64,000 nt of DNA from contig NZ_JAINZP010000003.1 in the NCBI RefSeq assembly GCF_020166435.1, positions 62,001-126,000 on the forward strand. The letters are read 5' to 3'. Below the pieces are notes generated by a model. It worked only from the letters and a program-made list of their open reading frames with translations, did no database searches and was not told the origin of the DNA. The DNA comes from Pectobacterium versatile. GTDB taxonomy: Bacteria > Pseudomonadota > Gammaproteobacteria > Enterobacterales > Enterobacteriaceae. The position numbers and the translations under genes were made by a program. Of the stretch, positions 37,308 through 47,205 are shown piece after piece. How positions within the stretch are numbered: position 1 is the stretch's first letter; each line of letters opens with the position of its first letter.

Positions 37308-38630
37308 GTGAAACAACTTTCCGACTTGCTGCGGCATCTGCAGCAGGATTTGCGCGAGCCACAGCCTGAGCGCGCAGGTTTCAGACAAATAACGCGTTCG
37401 TTGGCCCTCAGCGATGCGTCTGAGCTATTGCCGTGGCTGGCGACCCAGCCAGTTTACCCCCAGTTCTATTGGCAGCATCGTCAGGATCGTGAAGAAGCCG
37501 CTGTTTGTGGCAACGTGTGCGGGTTTCGCCACATTCAGGACGTCGAGGCGTTTCTTGCTCAGCAGCAGTGCGATTCCGATGTGCGCATCTGGGGGCTGAA
37601 CGCGTTTAATCAAACGAAAGAGGACTACGTTGCGTCACCCAGCTACCTGTTTTTGCCCCGGGCAGAACTGCGACGTCAGGATGACACGCTCAGCCTGAGT
37701 ATTAATCTGTTCAGTGATACATCATTGCAACAGGATGCCGTTGAAGCCTCGGCGTTTATTAATCTTCTTTTACCACCCGCGTCGCAGCCTCTTTTGCATG
37801 CGGAGGTGCAGTCCGTCGGGCATCAGCCGGAGCGTCAGGGGTGGATTGATTTGCTCCAGCGGGCGCTGCATGACATCAATACCGGGCTGATGGAAAAGGT
37901 CGTTCTGGCGCGGGCGACCACGTTAACGCTGACGCAGCCGCTACAGGGCACCACCTTTATGGCTGCCAGCCGGGCGGCAAATCACCACTGTTTCCATTTC
38001 ATGCTGGCGCACGATGCGCGTCATGCGTTTCTTGGTTCCAGCCCAGAGCGGCTTTATCGCCGACGGGGTAACGAACTAGAAACCGAGGCGCTGGCGGGGA
38101 CGGTGGCAAGCGACCGCGATGCGCGCAAAGCCGCGGAACTGGCCGACTGGCTGATGAATGACACCAAAAATCAGTGCGAGAACATGCTGGTGGTGGATGA
38201 TATTTGCCAGCGGCTACAGCAGTCCGCGCTGTCGCTGGATGTCATGCCGCCGGAAATTGTGCGCCTGCGTAAAGTACAGCATCTGCGCCGTACCATTCAC
38301 GCCACGCTGCGCACTGCATCCGATAGCGAGTGCCTGAATGCGTTACAGCCCACGGCAGCCGTCGCGGGTCTGCCGAGGCAAGAGGCTCGTCGTTTTATTG
38401 CCGAACATGAACCGTTTGAACGCGGCTGGTACGCGGGTTCCGCAGGTTACCTTTCGCGTCAGCAGTCTGAATTCAGCGTGGCGCTACGTTCGGCTGAAGT
38501 GCGAGATCATGTTTTAACGCTCTATGCCGGTGCCGGAATTGTAGCGGGTTCTGATCCAGAACAAGAATGGCAGGAGTTAGAAAACAAAGCCGCAGGGCTA
38601 AGATCCCTGTTAGACGGTGATATGTCATAG
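37308..38630 (+). CDS. menF: MenF, isochorismate synthase for menaquinone
   Basis: Chorismate-to-isochorismate isomerase opening the menaquinone pathway. It has 440 residues with a GTG start (MKQLSDLLRHLQQDL) preceded by a G-rich CCGGGGT. The chorismate-binding domain includes LMEKVVLARATTL, FLGSSPERLYRRRG, TEALAGTVASDRD, LQPTAAVAGLPR and RGWYAGSAGYLSRQQSEF with the Mg-binding and catalytic acid residues of the family. It is followed by a 245-base gap holding a repeat, then menD. Confidence 0.96.
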   Translation: MKQLSDLLRHLQQDLREPQPERAGFRQITRSLALSDASELLPWLATQPVYPQFYWQHRQDREEAAVCGNVCGFRHIQDVEAFLAQQQCDSDVRIWGLNAFNQTKEDYVASPSYLFLPRAELRRQDDTLSLSINLFSDTSLQQDAVEASAFINLLLPPASQPLLHAEVQSVGHQPERQGWIDLLQRALHDINTGLMEKVVLARATTLTLTQPLQGTTFMAASRAANHHCFHFMLAHDARHAFLGSSPERLYRRRGNELETEALAGTVASDRDARKAAELADWLMNDTKNQCENMLVVDDICQRLQQSALSLDVMPPEIVRLRKVQHLRRTIHATLRTASDSECLNALQPTAAVAGLPRQEARRFIAEHEPFERGWYAGSAGYLSRQQSEFSVALRSAEVRDHVLTLYAGAGIVAGSDPEQEWQELENKAAGLRSLLDGDMS

Positions 38631-38766
38631 TTTTGTTTTATGGTTGTTGTGCGAGGTACTGGTTTATATCAAAGTCAGCGTGATAAAAAAAAATATAATA
38701 AGGCTGATCTCGATGTGTGCTGAAGGGCAACCAGACCGCCAACAGCTTGATCATTAGTATTTGCTT

Positions 38767-38847
38767 AATACCCTAAATCATTCGAGTTGCGTGACAAAAC
38801 GTTAGCGTTTTGAACAACGCTATGCGGCTTGAAGTATAACGGATATA
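38767..38847. repeat. ERIC-like palindromic repeat, copy 3 (about 81 bp)
   Basis: The shortest of the three copies. It opens TACCCTAAATCATTCGAGTT, has CAAAACGTTAGCGTTTTG as an inner palindrome, and closes with GGCTTGAAGTATAACGGATA. It lies between menF and menD, close to the menD start, so it could affect expression of the lower men operon. Confidence 0.75.
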
Positions 38848-38875
38848 ACCTGCAACCTGAGTTGTTGAGTACAAC

Positions 38876-40558
38876 ATGTCAACAAGTGTATTTAATCGCC
38901 GCTGGGCTACATTACTGCTGGAATCGCTGACCCGCCACGGTGTCCGGCATGTCTGCATCGCGCCTGGCTCTCGCTCCACCCCGTTGACGCTGTCTGCGGC
39001 GGATAATCACGCACTGATTTGCCACACGCATTTTGACGAGCGGGGGCTTGGGCATTTGGCGCTGGGGCTGGCAAAAGCCTCGCGTGAACCGGTTGCGATT
39101 ATCGTGACGTCAGGCACTGCTGCCGCGAATCTTTATCCCGCCATCATTGAAGCGGGGTTGACCGGTGAACGTCTGGTGGTTCTGACGGCCGATCGTCCGC
39201 CGGAGTTGATTGACTGCGGTGCGAATCAGGCGATTCGTCAACATGCACTGTATGCTTCTCACCCCACGCTGGCGCTGGATTTACCGCGCCCCACGCCCGA
39301 TATTCCGGCTAGCTGGCTGGTTTCCTCTGTGGATAGCGCCATGGCGCGGCTGACGCACGGCGCGTTGCACATTAACTGTCCCTTTGCCGAACCGCTGTAC
39401 GGTGCCGATGACGGCACGGTGTATCAGGACTGGCTGATGACGCTGGGCGACTGGTGGAATAGCCGTGAGCCCTGGCTGCGCGAAATGCGCCAGAGTACGC
39501 TGGCGGTGCAATCGGACTGGTTGCAGTGGCGACAGAAGCGGGGCGTTGTCCTCGCCGGTCGCGTGAGTCCTGAGCAAGGGGTGCAACTCGCCGCGTGGGC
39601 GAACGAACTGGGCTGGCCGCTGATTGGCGATGTCCTGTCGCAAAGCGGGCAGCCGTTACCTTGTGCGGATATTTGGTTAGCGCATCCTGATGCAGCGGCT
39701 CACTTACAGCAGGCGGAAATTGTCTTGCAGTTCGGCGGTAGCCTGACCGGTAAGCGACTGCTGCAATGGCAGGAACAGTGCCAGCCACAAGAATTCTGGT
39801 TAATCGATGACCTACCGGGACGGCTGGATCCGGCTCATCACCGCGGACGCCGTCTGGTGGCGGACGTGGGCGAATGGCTGTCTGCGCATCCCGCACATAA
39901 ACAAGCTCCGTGGGCGGATTTGCTGGCGGATATTGCCGACAGAACGCAGCGGCAGGTTGACGCACATCTGGCTTCCCGCTTTGGTGAGGCACAGCTGGCG
40001 CAGCGCATACCAGCGCTGTTGCCGCCGGACGGGCAGTTGTTTGTCGGCAACAGCCTTGTTGTACGCCTGATCGACGCATTGGCGCAGCTCCCACAGGGAT
40101 ATCCGGTGTACGGTAATCGCGGTGCCAGCGGCATTGATGGCTTGATTTCCACGCTGGCCGGTGTACAGCGTGCCACGTCAAAAGCCACGCTGGGCATCGT
40201 CGGCGATCTTTCCGCGTTATACGATTTGAATGCGCTGGCGCTGCTGCGTCAGTCTCCCGCACCGCTGGTATTAATCGTGGTGAACAATAACGGCGGCCAG
40301 ATATTTTCCCTGCTGCCGACGCCGGTTGCACAGCGTGAAGCGTTTTACTGCATGCCGCAAAATGTGGAGTTCGGCCACGCGGCCGCGATGTTTGGCCTGA
40401 ATTACGTGCGTGCCGAGAGCTGGGAACAGCTAGCGAGTACGGTAGCGGATTGCTGGACTCAGGGCGGCGTCACGCTGCTGGAAGTGGTGGTTGAGCCAAA
40501 AGACGGCGCGGAAACGCTCAATGAACTGGTCGCTCAGGTGGCGACGTGGGCGCACTAG
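38876..40558 (+). CDS. menD: MenD, SEPHCHC synthase
   Basis: Thiamine-diphosphate enzyme that adds a 2-oxoglutarate-derived succinyl semialdehyde to isochorismate. It has 560 residues (556 in E. coli). Conserved parts: [67 protein letters not shown] and the ThDP/Mg motif [12 protein letters not shown] with [13 protein letters not shown]. Its last 13 bases overlap menH. Confidence 0.97.
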   Translation: MSTSVFNRRWATLLLESLTRHGVRHVCIAPGSRSTPLTLSAADNHALICHTHFDERGLGHLALGLAKASREPVAIIVTSGTAAANLYPAIIEAGLTGERLVVLTADRPPELIDCGANQAIRQHALYASHPTLALDLPRPTPDIPASWLVSSVDSAMARLTHGALHINCPFAEPLYGADDGTVYQDWLMTLGDWWNSREPWLREMRQSTLAVQSDWLQWRQKRGVVLAGRVSPEQGVQLAAWANELGWPLIGDVLSQSGQPLPCADIWLAHPDAAAHLQQAEIVLQFGGSLTGKRLLQWQEQCQPQEFWLIDDLPGRLDPAHHRGRRLVADVGEWLSAHPAHKQAPWADLLADIADRTQRQVDAHLASRFGEAQLAQRIPALLPPDGQLFVGNSLVVRLIDALAQLPQGYPVYGNRGASGIDGLISTLAGVQRATSKATLGIVGDLSALYDLNALALLRQSPAPLVLIVVNNNGGQIFSLLPTPVAQREAFYCMPQNVEFGHAAAMFGLNYVRAESWEQLASTVADCWTQGGVTLLEVVVEPKDGAETLNELVAQVATWAH

Positions 40559-41361
40559 AGTTTCAGGGGATAGATTTTCAAGGGCTAGGCTGCAGGAAAG
40601 TGACGCATGGCGCGGTGGCTCCGAGGCAGTCATGGCTGGTGTGTCTGCATGGTTTATTAGGCAGCGGTGAGGATTGGCAGCCCATCCTGCCGTTCTGTCG
40701 TGACTGGCCCGTGCTGCTGGTGGATTTACCCGGACACGGCGCGTCGCGAACGATATCCACAACAGATTTTGCCGATGTTAGTAGCCAGTTAAGCAAGACG
40801 CTGTTGGATCAAGGCATTGAGAATTACTGGCTGCTAGGCTATTCGCTTGGTGGGCGTATCGCGATGTATCACGCCTGCAACGGGCAGCATGACGGCATGC
40901 TCGGGTTACTGGTCGAAGGCGGGCATCCCGGCTTGGCAACGCCGGAGCAGCGTACGGAACGCATCCACCATGATGCACGTTGGGTGCAGCGCTTTCGTCA
41001 GGAACCGCTGCCAGCGGTCTTGCAGGACTGGTATCAGCAGGCGGTCTTTGCCGATGTTGACTCTACTCAGCGTGAACAGCTGATCGTGCGGCGTAGCGCC
41101 AATCACGGTGCGTCCGTTGCGGCAATGCTGGAAGCCACCTCGCTGGGGCGGCAGCCTTTTTTGGTGGAACGCCTCCAGCACCTGTCGATACCTTTTGTTT
41201 ACTTATGCGGTGTCAGCGACGTGAAGTTTCAAACGCTGGCGGCGCAATACGGCCTGCCGTTACTGAGCGTGGCTCAGGCGGGTCACAATGCTCATCAGGC
41301 GAATCCAACGGCCTATGCCGAGCGGGTTCGCTCTTTTCTTTTGCATCACGTTAAGGATTGA
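40546..41361 (+). CDS. menH: MenH, SHCHC synthase
   Basis: Alpha/beta-hydrolase-fold enzyme (271 residues) that eliminates pyruvate from SEPHCHC. Nucleophile elbow [11 protein letters not shown], oxyanion region [37 protein letters not shown] and the histidine in [10 protein letters not shown]. The GTG start at 40546 overlaps the menD end and has AGGTGG upstream. It makes the N-terminus about 18 residues longer than the closest alternative (GTG at 40600), whose spacing to AGGA is poor; the start is moderately certain. Confidence 0.92.
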   Translation: MGALEFQGIDFQGLGCRKVTHGAVAPRQSWLVCLHGLLGSGEDWQPILPFCRDWPVLLVDLPGHGASRTISTTDFADVSSQLSKTLLDQGIENYWLLGYSLGGRIAMYHACNGQHDGMLGLLVEGGHPGLATPEQRTERIHHDARWVQRFRQEPLPAVLQDWYQQAVFADVDSTQREQLIVRRSANHGASVAAMLEATSLGRQPFLVERLQHLSIPFVYLCGVSDVKFQTLAAQYGLPLLSVAQAGHNAHQANPTAYAERVRSFLLHHVKD

Positions 41362-41366
41362 TAACT

Positions 41367-42224
41367 ATGCTTTATCCGAGTGAAGATCTGCTTTACGCAC
41401 CGATTGAATGGCACGATTGCAGCGGCGACTTCGCCGATATTCTCTACCATAAATCCATTGATGGCATTGCCAAAATCACTATTAACCGTCCTCAGGTTCG
41501 CAATGCGTTCCGTCCGCAAACGGTAAAAGAGATGATTCAGGCGCTCGATAATGCGCGTCATGACGACGGTATCGGGACGATCATCCTGACTGGCGCGGGC
41601 GATAAGGCATTCTGCTCCGGCGGCGATCAGAAAGTACGCGGCGACTACGGCGGCTATCAGGATGACAGCGGTGTGCATCACCTGAACGTGCTGGATTTCC
41701 AGCGCCAGATCCGTACCTGTCCTAAGCCAGTTGTCGCGATGGTCGCAGGCTATTCCATCGGTGGCGGACACGTTCTGCACATGATGTGTGACCTGACGAT
41801 TGCGGCAGAGAACGCCATCTTCGGTCAAACGGGTCCGCGTGTTGGTTCCTTTGACGGCGGCTGGGGCGCTTCTTACATGGCGCGCATCGTGGGTCAGAAG
41901 AAAGCGCGTGAAATCTGGTTCCTGTGCCGCCAGTACGACGCTGCACAAGCGCTGGATATGGGATTGGTTAACACGGTAGTACCGTTGGCGGATCTGGAAA
42001 AAGAAACTGTGCGCTGGTGCCGTGAAATGCTGCAAAACAGCCCAATGGCGCTGCGCTGTCTGAAAGCGGCGCTGAACGCAGACTGTGACGGTCAAGCGGG
42101 CTTGCAGGAGCTGGCGGGTAACGCCACCATGCTGTTCTACATGACAGACGAAGGGCAGGAAGGTCGCAACGCGTTCAATGAAAAACGTCAGCCTGACTTC
42201 AGCAAATTCAAACGGAATCCGTAA
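41367..42224 (+). CDS. menB: MenB, 1,4-dihydroxy-2-naphthoyl-CoA synthase
   Basis: Crotonase-fold ring-closing enzyme, 285 residues, almost identical to E. coli MenB. Motifs: [52 protein letters not shown] and the C-terminal [12 protein letters not shown]. The ATG follows AAGGATTGATAAC and is chosen over an in-frame start three codons upstream. The stop overlaps the menC start (TAATG). Confidence 0.98.
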   Translation: MLYPSEDLLYAPIEWHDCSGDFADILYHKSIDGIAKITINRPQVRNAFRPQTVKEMIQALDNARHDDGIGTIILTGAGDKAFCSGGDQKVRGDYGGYQDDSGVHHLNVLDFQRQIRTCPKPVVAMVAGYSIGGGHVLHMMCDLTIAAENAIFGQTGPRVGSFDGGWGASYMARIVGQKKAREIWFLCRQYDAAQALDMGLVNTVVPLADLEKETVRWCREMLQNSPMALRCLKAALNADCDGQAGLQELAGNATMLFYMTDEGQEGRNAFNEKRQPDFSKFKRNP

Positions 42225-43195
42225 TGCGTCAGGTCACTCTCTATCGTTACAGCGTGCCGATGGAAGCCGGAGTGGTGCTGCGCAATCAGCGTCTGAAGAC
42301 CCGTGATGGGCTTATCGTTCGCCTGCAAGACGGCGAGCTGTTGGGCTGGGGTGAGATTGCGCCGTTGCCGGAATTCAGCTTGGAAACGTTGGCAGAGGCG
42401 GAATCAGCCGCGCTTGAACAGCTGCAATCGTGGGCAGCAGGACAGGCATTTTCTGACGATCTTCCGCCGTCGGTTGCCTTTGGCTTGAGCTGTGCGCAGG
42501 CCGAGCTGGAGCAGCGTTTGCCGCAGGCGGCGGACTATCGCAAAGCGCCATTGTGCAGCGGCGATCCTGACGAGCTGTTTGAGATGCTACAGGCGATGCC
42601 GGGCGAGAAAGTGGCAAAGATCAAAGTCGGCCTGTACGAAGCGGTGCGTGATGGCATGATCGTTAACGTGCTGCTGGAAGCCTTGCCAGATCTGAAACTC
42701 CGTCTGGATGCCAACCGCAGTTGGACGCGAGCCAAAGCCGATGGCTTCGCTCGTTATGTCGCGCCGTCATTGCGTTCGCGCATTGCCTTCCTCGAAGAAC
42801 CTTGCAAAACCCGTGAAGAATCTCGCGAGTTTGCGCGAGAAACGGGCATCAACATTGCCTGGGATGAAAGCGTGCGCGAGGCGGATTTTCGGGTAGAAGC
42901 CGAGCCGGGCGTGAGCGCGATTGTGATCAAACCTACGCTGGTCGGCAGCCTCGCACGCTGCCAACAGCTGGTGCAGGAAACGCATCAGGCTGGATTAACG
43001 GCGGTGATCAGCTCCAGCATCGAATCCAGTCTGGGCTTAACGCAGCTGGCACGTCTGGCGCACTGGCTGACGCCGGATACGGTTCCAGGGCTGGACACGT
43101 TGGATCTGATGCAGGCGCAGGTGGTTCAACGCTGGCCGGATAGCGCGTTGCCGCTGTTGGCTGCTGAGCAACTGGACGTGGTATGGCAATCCTGA
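42224..43195 (+). CDS. menC: MenC, o-succinylbenzoate synthase
   Basis: Enolase-superfamily dehydratase (323 residues) forming o-succinylbenzoate. Catalytic features: KIKVGLYE (catalytic Lys), [15 protein letters not shown] and WDESV (Asp/Glu metal ligands) and VIKPTLVGS (second Lys). Its start overlaps the menB stop and its last 13 bases overlap menE, indicating translational coupling. Confidence 0.96.
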   Translation: MRQVTLYRYSVPMEAGVVLRNQRLKTRDGLIVRLQDGELLGWGEIAPLPEFSLETLAEAESAALEQLQSWAAGQAFSDDLPPSVAFGLSCAQAELEQRLPQAADYRKAPLCSGDPDELFEMLQAMPGEKVAKIKVGLYEAVRDGMIVNVLLEALPDLKLRLDANRSWTRAKADGFARYVAPSLRSRIAFLEEPCKTREESREFARETGINIAWDESVREADFRVEAEPGVSAIVIKPTLVGSLARCQQLVQETHQAGLTAVISSSIESSLGLTQLARLAHWLTPDTVPGLDTLDLMQAQVVQRWPDSALPLLAAEQLDVVWQS

Positions 43196-44634
43196 CTGAC
43201 TGGCCGTGGCGACACTGGGCTAGCCAGACGCCCCAGTCTGTTTCGTTGAATGAGCCTGTCGCATTGATTGAAGATGAAACCCGCTGGAGCTGGCAGTCGC
43301 TTGCCCAGCGGGTAGATCAGCTGGCAGAGCGTTTTACCCAGCAGGGCGTTATGCCCGACTGTACGGTCGCGCTACGCGGGAAAAATAGCGTCCAGATGCT
43401 GTTCAGCTATCTGGCGCTGTTACAGTGCGGCGTGCGCGTACTGCCGCTGAATCCACAGTTACCTGATGTATTAACCGAGGCGCTACTGCCTGCGCTGAAT
43501 GTAACGTATGGCCTGTGCCTGAATGATAAATCGTGGCCGGAGGCTGTACGCACGCTTTCTTTGCCGTCTGATTCTTTACCCCTGTGTGATGCCGAGGAAA
43601 GCCGCCGTACTGATAGATTACGCTGGCAGGCCGATCGGCTGGCGACGCTGACGCTGACATCCGGCTCCAGCGGGATGCCGAAGGCGGCGGTACATTCATT
43701 TGCTGCCCATCTCTCCAGCGCGGAAGGCGTGGTTCAGATGATGGCATTTTCCGCCAACGATAGCTGGCTGTTGTCACTTCCGCTCTTTCACGTTTCCGGG
43801 CAGGGCATTGTCTGGCGCTGGCTTGCGACCGGGGCAACGATTGTTGTCCGTGCGCATCAGCCTCTGGATAGTGCGCTGCGCGATTGCACCCATGCTTCTC
43901 TAGTGCCGACGCAACTGTGGCGGCTGCTGTCAGAGGGGACATTCCCCACGGCATTAAAGGCCGTATTGCTCGGCGGCGCGATGATCCCGCAGGCGCTGAC
44001 GCAACAGGCGGAAGCGCGAGGCGTCAGTTGCTGGTGTGGCTATGGCCTGACGGAACTGGCATCTACGGTCTGCGCGAAACGTGCTGACGGACGTTCGGGC
44101 GTCGGCATGCCGCTGCATGGGCGAGAGATCCGGCTGGTGGAGGATGAAATTCTGCTGCGTGGCAGTACGCTTGCCGCTGGCTATTGGCGTGACGGAAAAC
44201 TGATTTCACTCGTCGATGATGACGGCTGGTTTCACACTCGGGATCGTGGGCTACTGACTGAAGGTGAGTGGCACATTCTGGGGCGTCTGGATAATCAATT
44301 TTTCAGCGGCGGGGAAGGGATTCAGCCCGAGAATATCGAAGCCGTGCTGTTGGCACACCCCGATGTTCAACAGGCCTGCATTGTACCCGTTGACGATGCG
44401 GAGTTCGGCCACCGTCCTGTTGCGGTATTGGAGGTGGCACAAACCACGACGCTTGATGCGATACGCGATTGGCTACAGCCGCAGCTTGCCGGATTTCAGC
44501 GTCCGGTCGCGTATTATGCGCTGCCCGTTGAATTGAAAAATGGTGGGATTAAGCTTTCTCGCCAGCAGGTGAAAAACTGGGTCAATGCAACGCACCATTC
44601 GCCTAACACAACAGGTCGCGTAGGTCGGTCGTAG
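43183..44634 (+). CDS. menE: MenE, o-succinylbenzoate-CoA ligase
   Basis: ANL-superfamily adenylating enzyme (483 residues; E. coli 451) that makes OSB-CoA for MenB. P-loop [32 protein letters not shown], the hinge-region aspartate in FHTRDRGLL and the C-terminal catalytic lysine near [12 protein letters not shown]. The C-terminus runs about 25 residues beyond the family lysine. It is the last gene of the operon; a catalase remnant abuts it on the other strand. Confidence 0.95.
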   Translation: MAILTDWPWRHWASQTPQSVSLNEPVALIEDETRWSWQSLAQRVDQLAERFTQQGVMPDCTVALRGKNSVQMLFSYLALLQCGVRVLPLNPQLPDVLTEALLPALNVTYGLCLNDKSWPEAVRTLSLPSDSLPLCDAEESRRTDRLRWQADRLATLTLTSGSSGMPKAAVHSFAAHLSSAEGVVQMMAFSANDSWLLSLPLFHVSGQGIVWRWLATGATIVVRAHQPLDSALRDCTHASLVPTQLWRLLSEGTFPTALKAVLLGGAMIPQALTQQAEARGVSCWCGYGLTELASTVCAKRADGRSGVGMPLHGREIRLVEDEILLRGSTLAAGYWRDGKLISLVDDDGWFHTRDRGLLTEGEWHILGRLDNQFFSGGEGIQPENIEAVLLAHPDVQQACIVPVDDAEFGHRPVAVLEVAQTTTLDAIRDWLQPQLAGFQRPVAYYALPVELKNGGIKLSRQQVKNWVNATHHSPNTTGRVGRS

Positions 44635-44635
44635 G

Positions 44636-44845
44636 CTAGTTGTCCGGTGCGCTGGTGCCGGATTTTGCCACCTTTCGTGGATGACTGGTCTGGTTACTGG
44701 CGCTGGTTTCACGATCAAACAGCGCCAGCTTCTCCAGAAACCACATGTCCTGAAACCGCATCGGGCTGTGCGTATCGGAACCCACAGGAAGGGGATTCAT
44801 CGCTGTGGTGCGCTTTCCTGTGGCTAATTTTTCTTCTCTCATCAT
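44636..44845 (-). pseudogene. N-terminal remnant of a catalase gene
   Basis: A 69-codon minus-strand frame reads TTAMNPLPVGSDTHSPM then RFQDMWFLEKLALFDRE. This resembles the N-terminus of monofunctional heme catalases (LLLQDVWLLEKLAHFDRE type). After FDRE the expected IPERxVHAKG is eroded to TSASNQTSHPRKVAKSG, the frame stops, and the rest of the ~480-residue enzyme is missing where menE begins. The remaining piece could not bind heme. The upstream flank (44846-45094), with a GTGAA-N8-TTCAC dyad near 44879, may include the old promoter. I see nothing else in this 460-base gap. Confidence 0.55.
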
Positions 44846-45094
44846 CGTTTCCTTCTGCCTGTTTTGTCGTCATCCATGGTGAATACTATTGTTCACTTTG
44901 TCTTTTTTGAGCAAATAGGCGGCACTTATTACTGCCATTGTCAGCAACGGTGAAGGCAAACTTTCATGATTATTAAAAGAATAAATCACTGCTCAGGGTA
45001 ATTTCGTGCTGGAGTGAGGGGACGTTTCGGGTAGAATCGGCAACGATAACACCTTTACACGCGCGTTTAACGACGGTTTTTAAGGATATTGAAA

Positions 45095-45634
45095 ATGAAA
45101 AAGTTTGTGATTGCCTGTGCGGGAAGCTTGTTGCTTGCAAGTGCTTCTGTACATGCCATTAGCCTTTCTGGGGAAGCGGGTCGCGATTACGCAGGCGCCA
45201 GTGCGGGCTTCGGTCTGGGCATTCCTGGGCTTGCGGGTAATGTAAGCTACGCCCACGGCGACAACAATAATGATGTATACGGCTTCGGTCTGGGATACAC
45301 CATTCCTGTTGGTCCACTTAAGCTGACTTTGGGTGGTAAAGCGCTGTACCTGAATCAGGATCACGGCAATGATGGCTATGGCGTCGCACTGGGCGGTGGC
45401 GTGCAGTGGCCGCTGAGCCGTCAGTTCTCGCTGTATGGTGAAGGTTACTATTCACCGGATTCCTTCTCCAGCCATGTCGACCACTATGTTGAAGGGAAAG
45501 CGGGCGTTCGCTGGCAGGTATTTGGACCGCTGAACGTCGATGTCGGCTACCGCTACATCAATATGGCGCGTGAGAACGGCCCGGATAACAGACTGGCTGA
45601 TTCTGCCTATGTTGGCGTTGGTCTGAACTTCTGA
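45095..45634 (+). CDS. yfaZ: YfaZ-family outer membrane protein
   Basis: Outer-membrane beta-barrel protein of 179 residues. A signal peptide (MKKFVIACAGSLLLASASVHA) is followed by alternating polar/hydrophobic strands rich in Gly and Tyr, such as FGLGIPGLAGNVSYAHGDNN and VYGFGLGYTIPVGPLKLTLG, and a C-terminal aromatic strand ending in VGVGLNF with the terminal Phe of barrel proteins. The ATG at 45095 follows TAAGGAT; a TTG two codons earlier is rejected. The function is unknown. yfaZ and yfaY are near each other in E. coli as here. Confidence 0.93.
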   Translation: MKKFVIACAGSLLLASASVHAISLSGEAGRDYAGASAGFGLGIPGLAGNVSYAHGDNNNDVYGFGLGYTIPVGPLKLTLGGKALYLNQDHGNDGYGVALGGGVQWPLSRQFSLYGEGYYSPDSFSSHVDHYVEGKAGVRWQVFGPLNVDVGYRYINMARENGPDNRLADSAYVGVGLNF

Positions 45635-45654
45635 TAGCTATCTGAAGTTAAAAG

Positions 45655-45692
45655 AAAAAAGAGCGTGAATGTTGAGTTCACGCTCTTTTTTT
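45655..45692 (+). terminator. yfaZ terminator
   Basis: GAGCGTGAA (45661-45669) pairs with TTCACGCTC (45677-45685), flanked by an A-run on the left and seven Ts on the right. Confidence 0.92.
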
Positions 45693-45694
45693 AT

Positions 45695-45714
45695 GACGGA
45701 CATTCTTGTCCGTC
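45695..45714. other. perfect stem-loop between yfaZ and tyrP terminators
   Basis: GACGGACA-TTCT-TGTCCGTC at 45695-45714. With a small CGTCGC-AA-GCGACG hairpin at 45727-45740 it makes a cluster of hairpins between two convergent genes, perhaps a REP-like insertion. Confidence 0.45.
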
Positions 45715-45742
45715 CCCCTTCGGGCCGTCGCAAGCGACGTTG

Positions 45743-45766
45743 AAAAACGCTCCCTGCGTTTTTTTA
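45743..45766 (-). terminator. tyrP terminator
   Basis: AAAAACGC (45743-45750) with GCGTTTTT (45756-45763) across TCCCT. The minus-strand reading follows the tyrP stop and ends in a U-rich arm; it may work in both directions. Confidence 0.7.
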
Positions 45767-45775
45767 TATTTCGGG

Positions 45776-46984
45776 TTAACTGATTGACGGTAGCCAGCCT
45801 GCCACCATCGCCAGTTGGATCAGGATGATGGCGACGCCGCTGGTAAAGACCAGTGCCAAGACTGGTACACCACCGCGCGTCGCGCGTATTTCAGGGCGCT
45901 GTTTGCGCACCTGCCAGCTCAGCAGGACCGGAATAAGCAATGCCAGCACGGCCAGCGCAATCGCCGCATAGCCCAGCGCCATCACGAACCCTTGCGGATA
46001 AAAGAGGGCAAACACCAGCGGGGGAATAAAGGTCAGCAAGCCCGTTTGCGCGCGCCCGATGATGCTATTTTTACGTTTAAACAGATCGGCTAAATAATCG
46101 AACAGTCCAAGTGCCACGCCGAGGAAAGAGGTCGCCAGCGCCAGATCGGCAAACAGGTGGACGGCCAGTTCAACGTGCGGTGAGGCAACCAGCGTGCGAA
46201 TAGCCTGCATCAACCCATTCAATCCCGCCTGATCGGCCAAAATAGCATTGAATGTTGAAGAGCTGAGGCTGCCCAACATCACGAGCTGCCAGAAGATATA
46301 GGCAATCAGCGGTATCACGCTACCGATAAGGAATATCCGGCGCAGCTTACGGCTGTCGCCACCCATGTAGTGCACGATACTGGGGATACTGCCGTGAAAG
46401 CCGAACGACGTCAGAATGACGGGTAATGCCGAGAGCGTCAGACCTTGTTGCAGCGGTAGCGTTAAGAGGTTGACGCGCTGAATATGGGGAACCATGACTG
46501 CCAGCATGATGATGAGCATCAGCACTTTGCCGCTAAACAGGATGCGGTTAAACAAATCGACTGAGGATGTTCCGATGCAGACGACGCCGCCAGCAACCAG
46601 CGTGAAGAGCAGAATACCTGCGGACAATGGAAGTGAGTAGCCACTCCACTGGCTGATACTGCTGGCGAGCAGTTCGCCTGCGCCGCTGATATAGGCCGCG
46701 GTGAGCGCATACATCAGAAATAACATACTAAAGCCGGTAATCCACTGTCCCCAGCGACCGAGGTAGATTTTTGCCAGCGTGCCCAGCCCGGTGTGCGAGG
46801 GTTGATGTTGATACACTTCAACCAGCAACAGGGCGCTGTAACACATCAGTGCCCACAGACCGATCAATATCATCAATGTAGTACCAAATCCGACGCCTGC
46901 GGTGGCTAACGGCATCGCCAACATTCCAGCTCCGATAGTGGTGCCTGCAACGATAAAAATGCTGCCAAGAGTACGATTTTTCAC
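45776..46984 (-). CDS. tyrP: TyrP, tyrosine-specific permease
   Basis: Inner-membrane aromatic amino acid permease with about eleven membrane segments, 402 residues (403 in E. coli). It matches TyrP more closely than Mtr or Tna[59 protein letters not shown] and [28 protein letters not shown]. The start codon is GTG with GAGGAATAG upstream. Two adjacent TyrR-box-like sites lie about 70-110 bases upstream, supporting tyrosine-dependent control. Confidence 0.96.
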   Translation of the reverse strand: MKNRTLGSIFIVAGTTIGAGMLAMPLATAGVGFGTTLMILIGLWALMCYSALLLVEVYQHQPSHTGLGTLAKIYLGRWGQWITGFSMLFLMYALTAAYISGAGELLASSISQWSGYSLPLSAGILLFTLVAGGVVCIGTSSVDLFNRILFSGKVLMLIIMLAVMVPHIQRVNLLTLPLQQGLTLSALPVILTSFGFHGSIPSIVHYMGGDSRKLRRIFLIGSVIPLIAYIFWQLVMLGSLSSSTFNAILADQAGLNGLMQAIRTLVASPHVELAVHLFADLALATSFLGVALGLFDYLADLFKRKNSIIGRAQTGLLTFIPPLVFALFYPQGFVMALGYAAIALAVLALLIPVLLSWQVRKQRPEIRATRGGVPVLALVFTSGVAIILIQLAMVAGWLPSIS

Positions 46985-47052
46985 CTATTCCTCTATAAAT
47001 AGCGTGGCTATCCAGATATTTTTGGCAGCAGGGTAGAGTATTCAGTGATTTC

Positions 47053-47070
47053 TGTCAAAACGCCGTTACG
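47053..47070. promoter_or_regulatory. weak TyrR box upstream of tyrP
   Basis: TGTCAA-N6-GTTACG against the consensus TGTAAA-N6-TTTACA (9 of 12). It is separated by five bases from the strong box, similar to the strong/weak pair known at E. coli tyrP. Confidence 0.55.
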
Positions 47071-47075
47071 AGGGG

Positions 47076-47093
47076 TGTAATTTTATATTTACA
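47076..47093. promoter_or_regulatory. strong TyrR box upstream of tyrP
   Basis: TGTAAT-N6-TTTACA matches the TyrR consensus at 11 of 12 fixed positions. It lies about 90-110 bases before the tyrP start codon. Confidence 0.8.
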
Positions 47094-47205
47094 CTGGAGT
47101 GAGGGGCGTCGAAGGCGGTGCGTTATCGGGCAGGCAGAAAGAAACATTGTGTTTGTTCATGCGACTTTTTAAAGTGGTTTCAGGATCGTCACGAGGAATA
47201 AAAAA

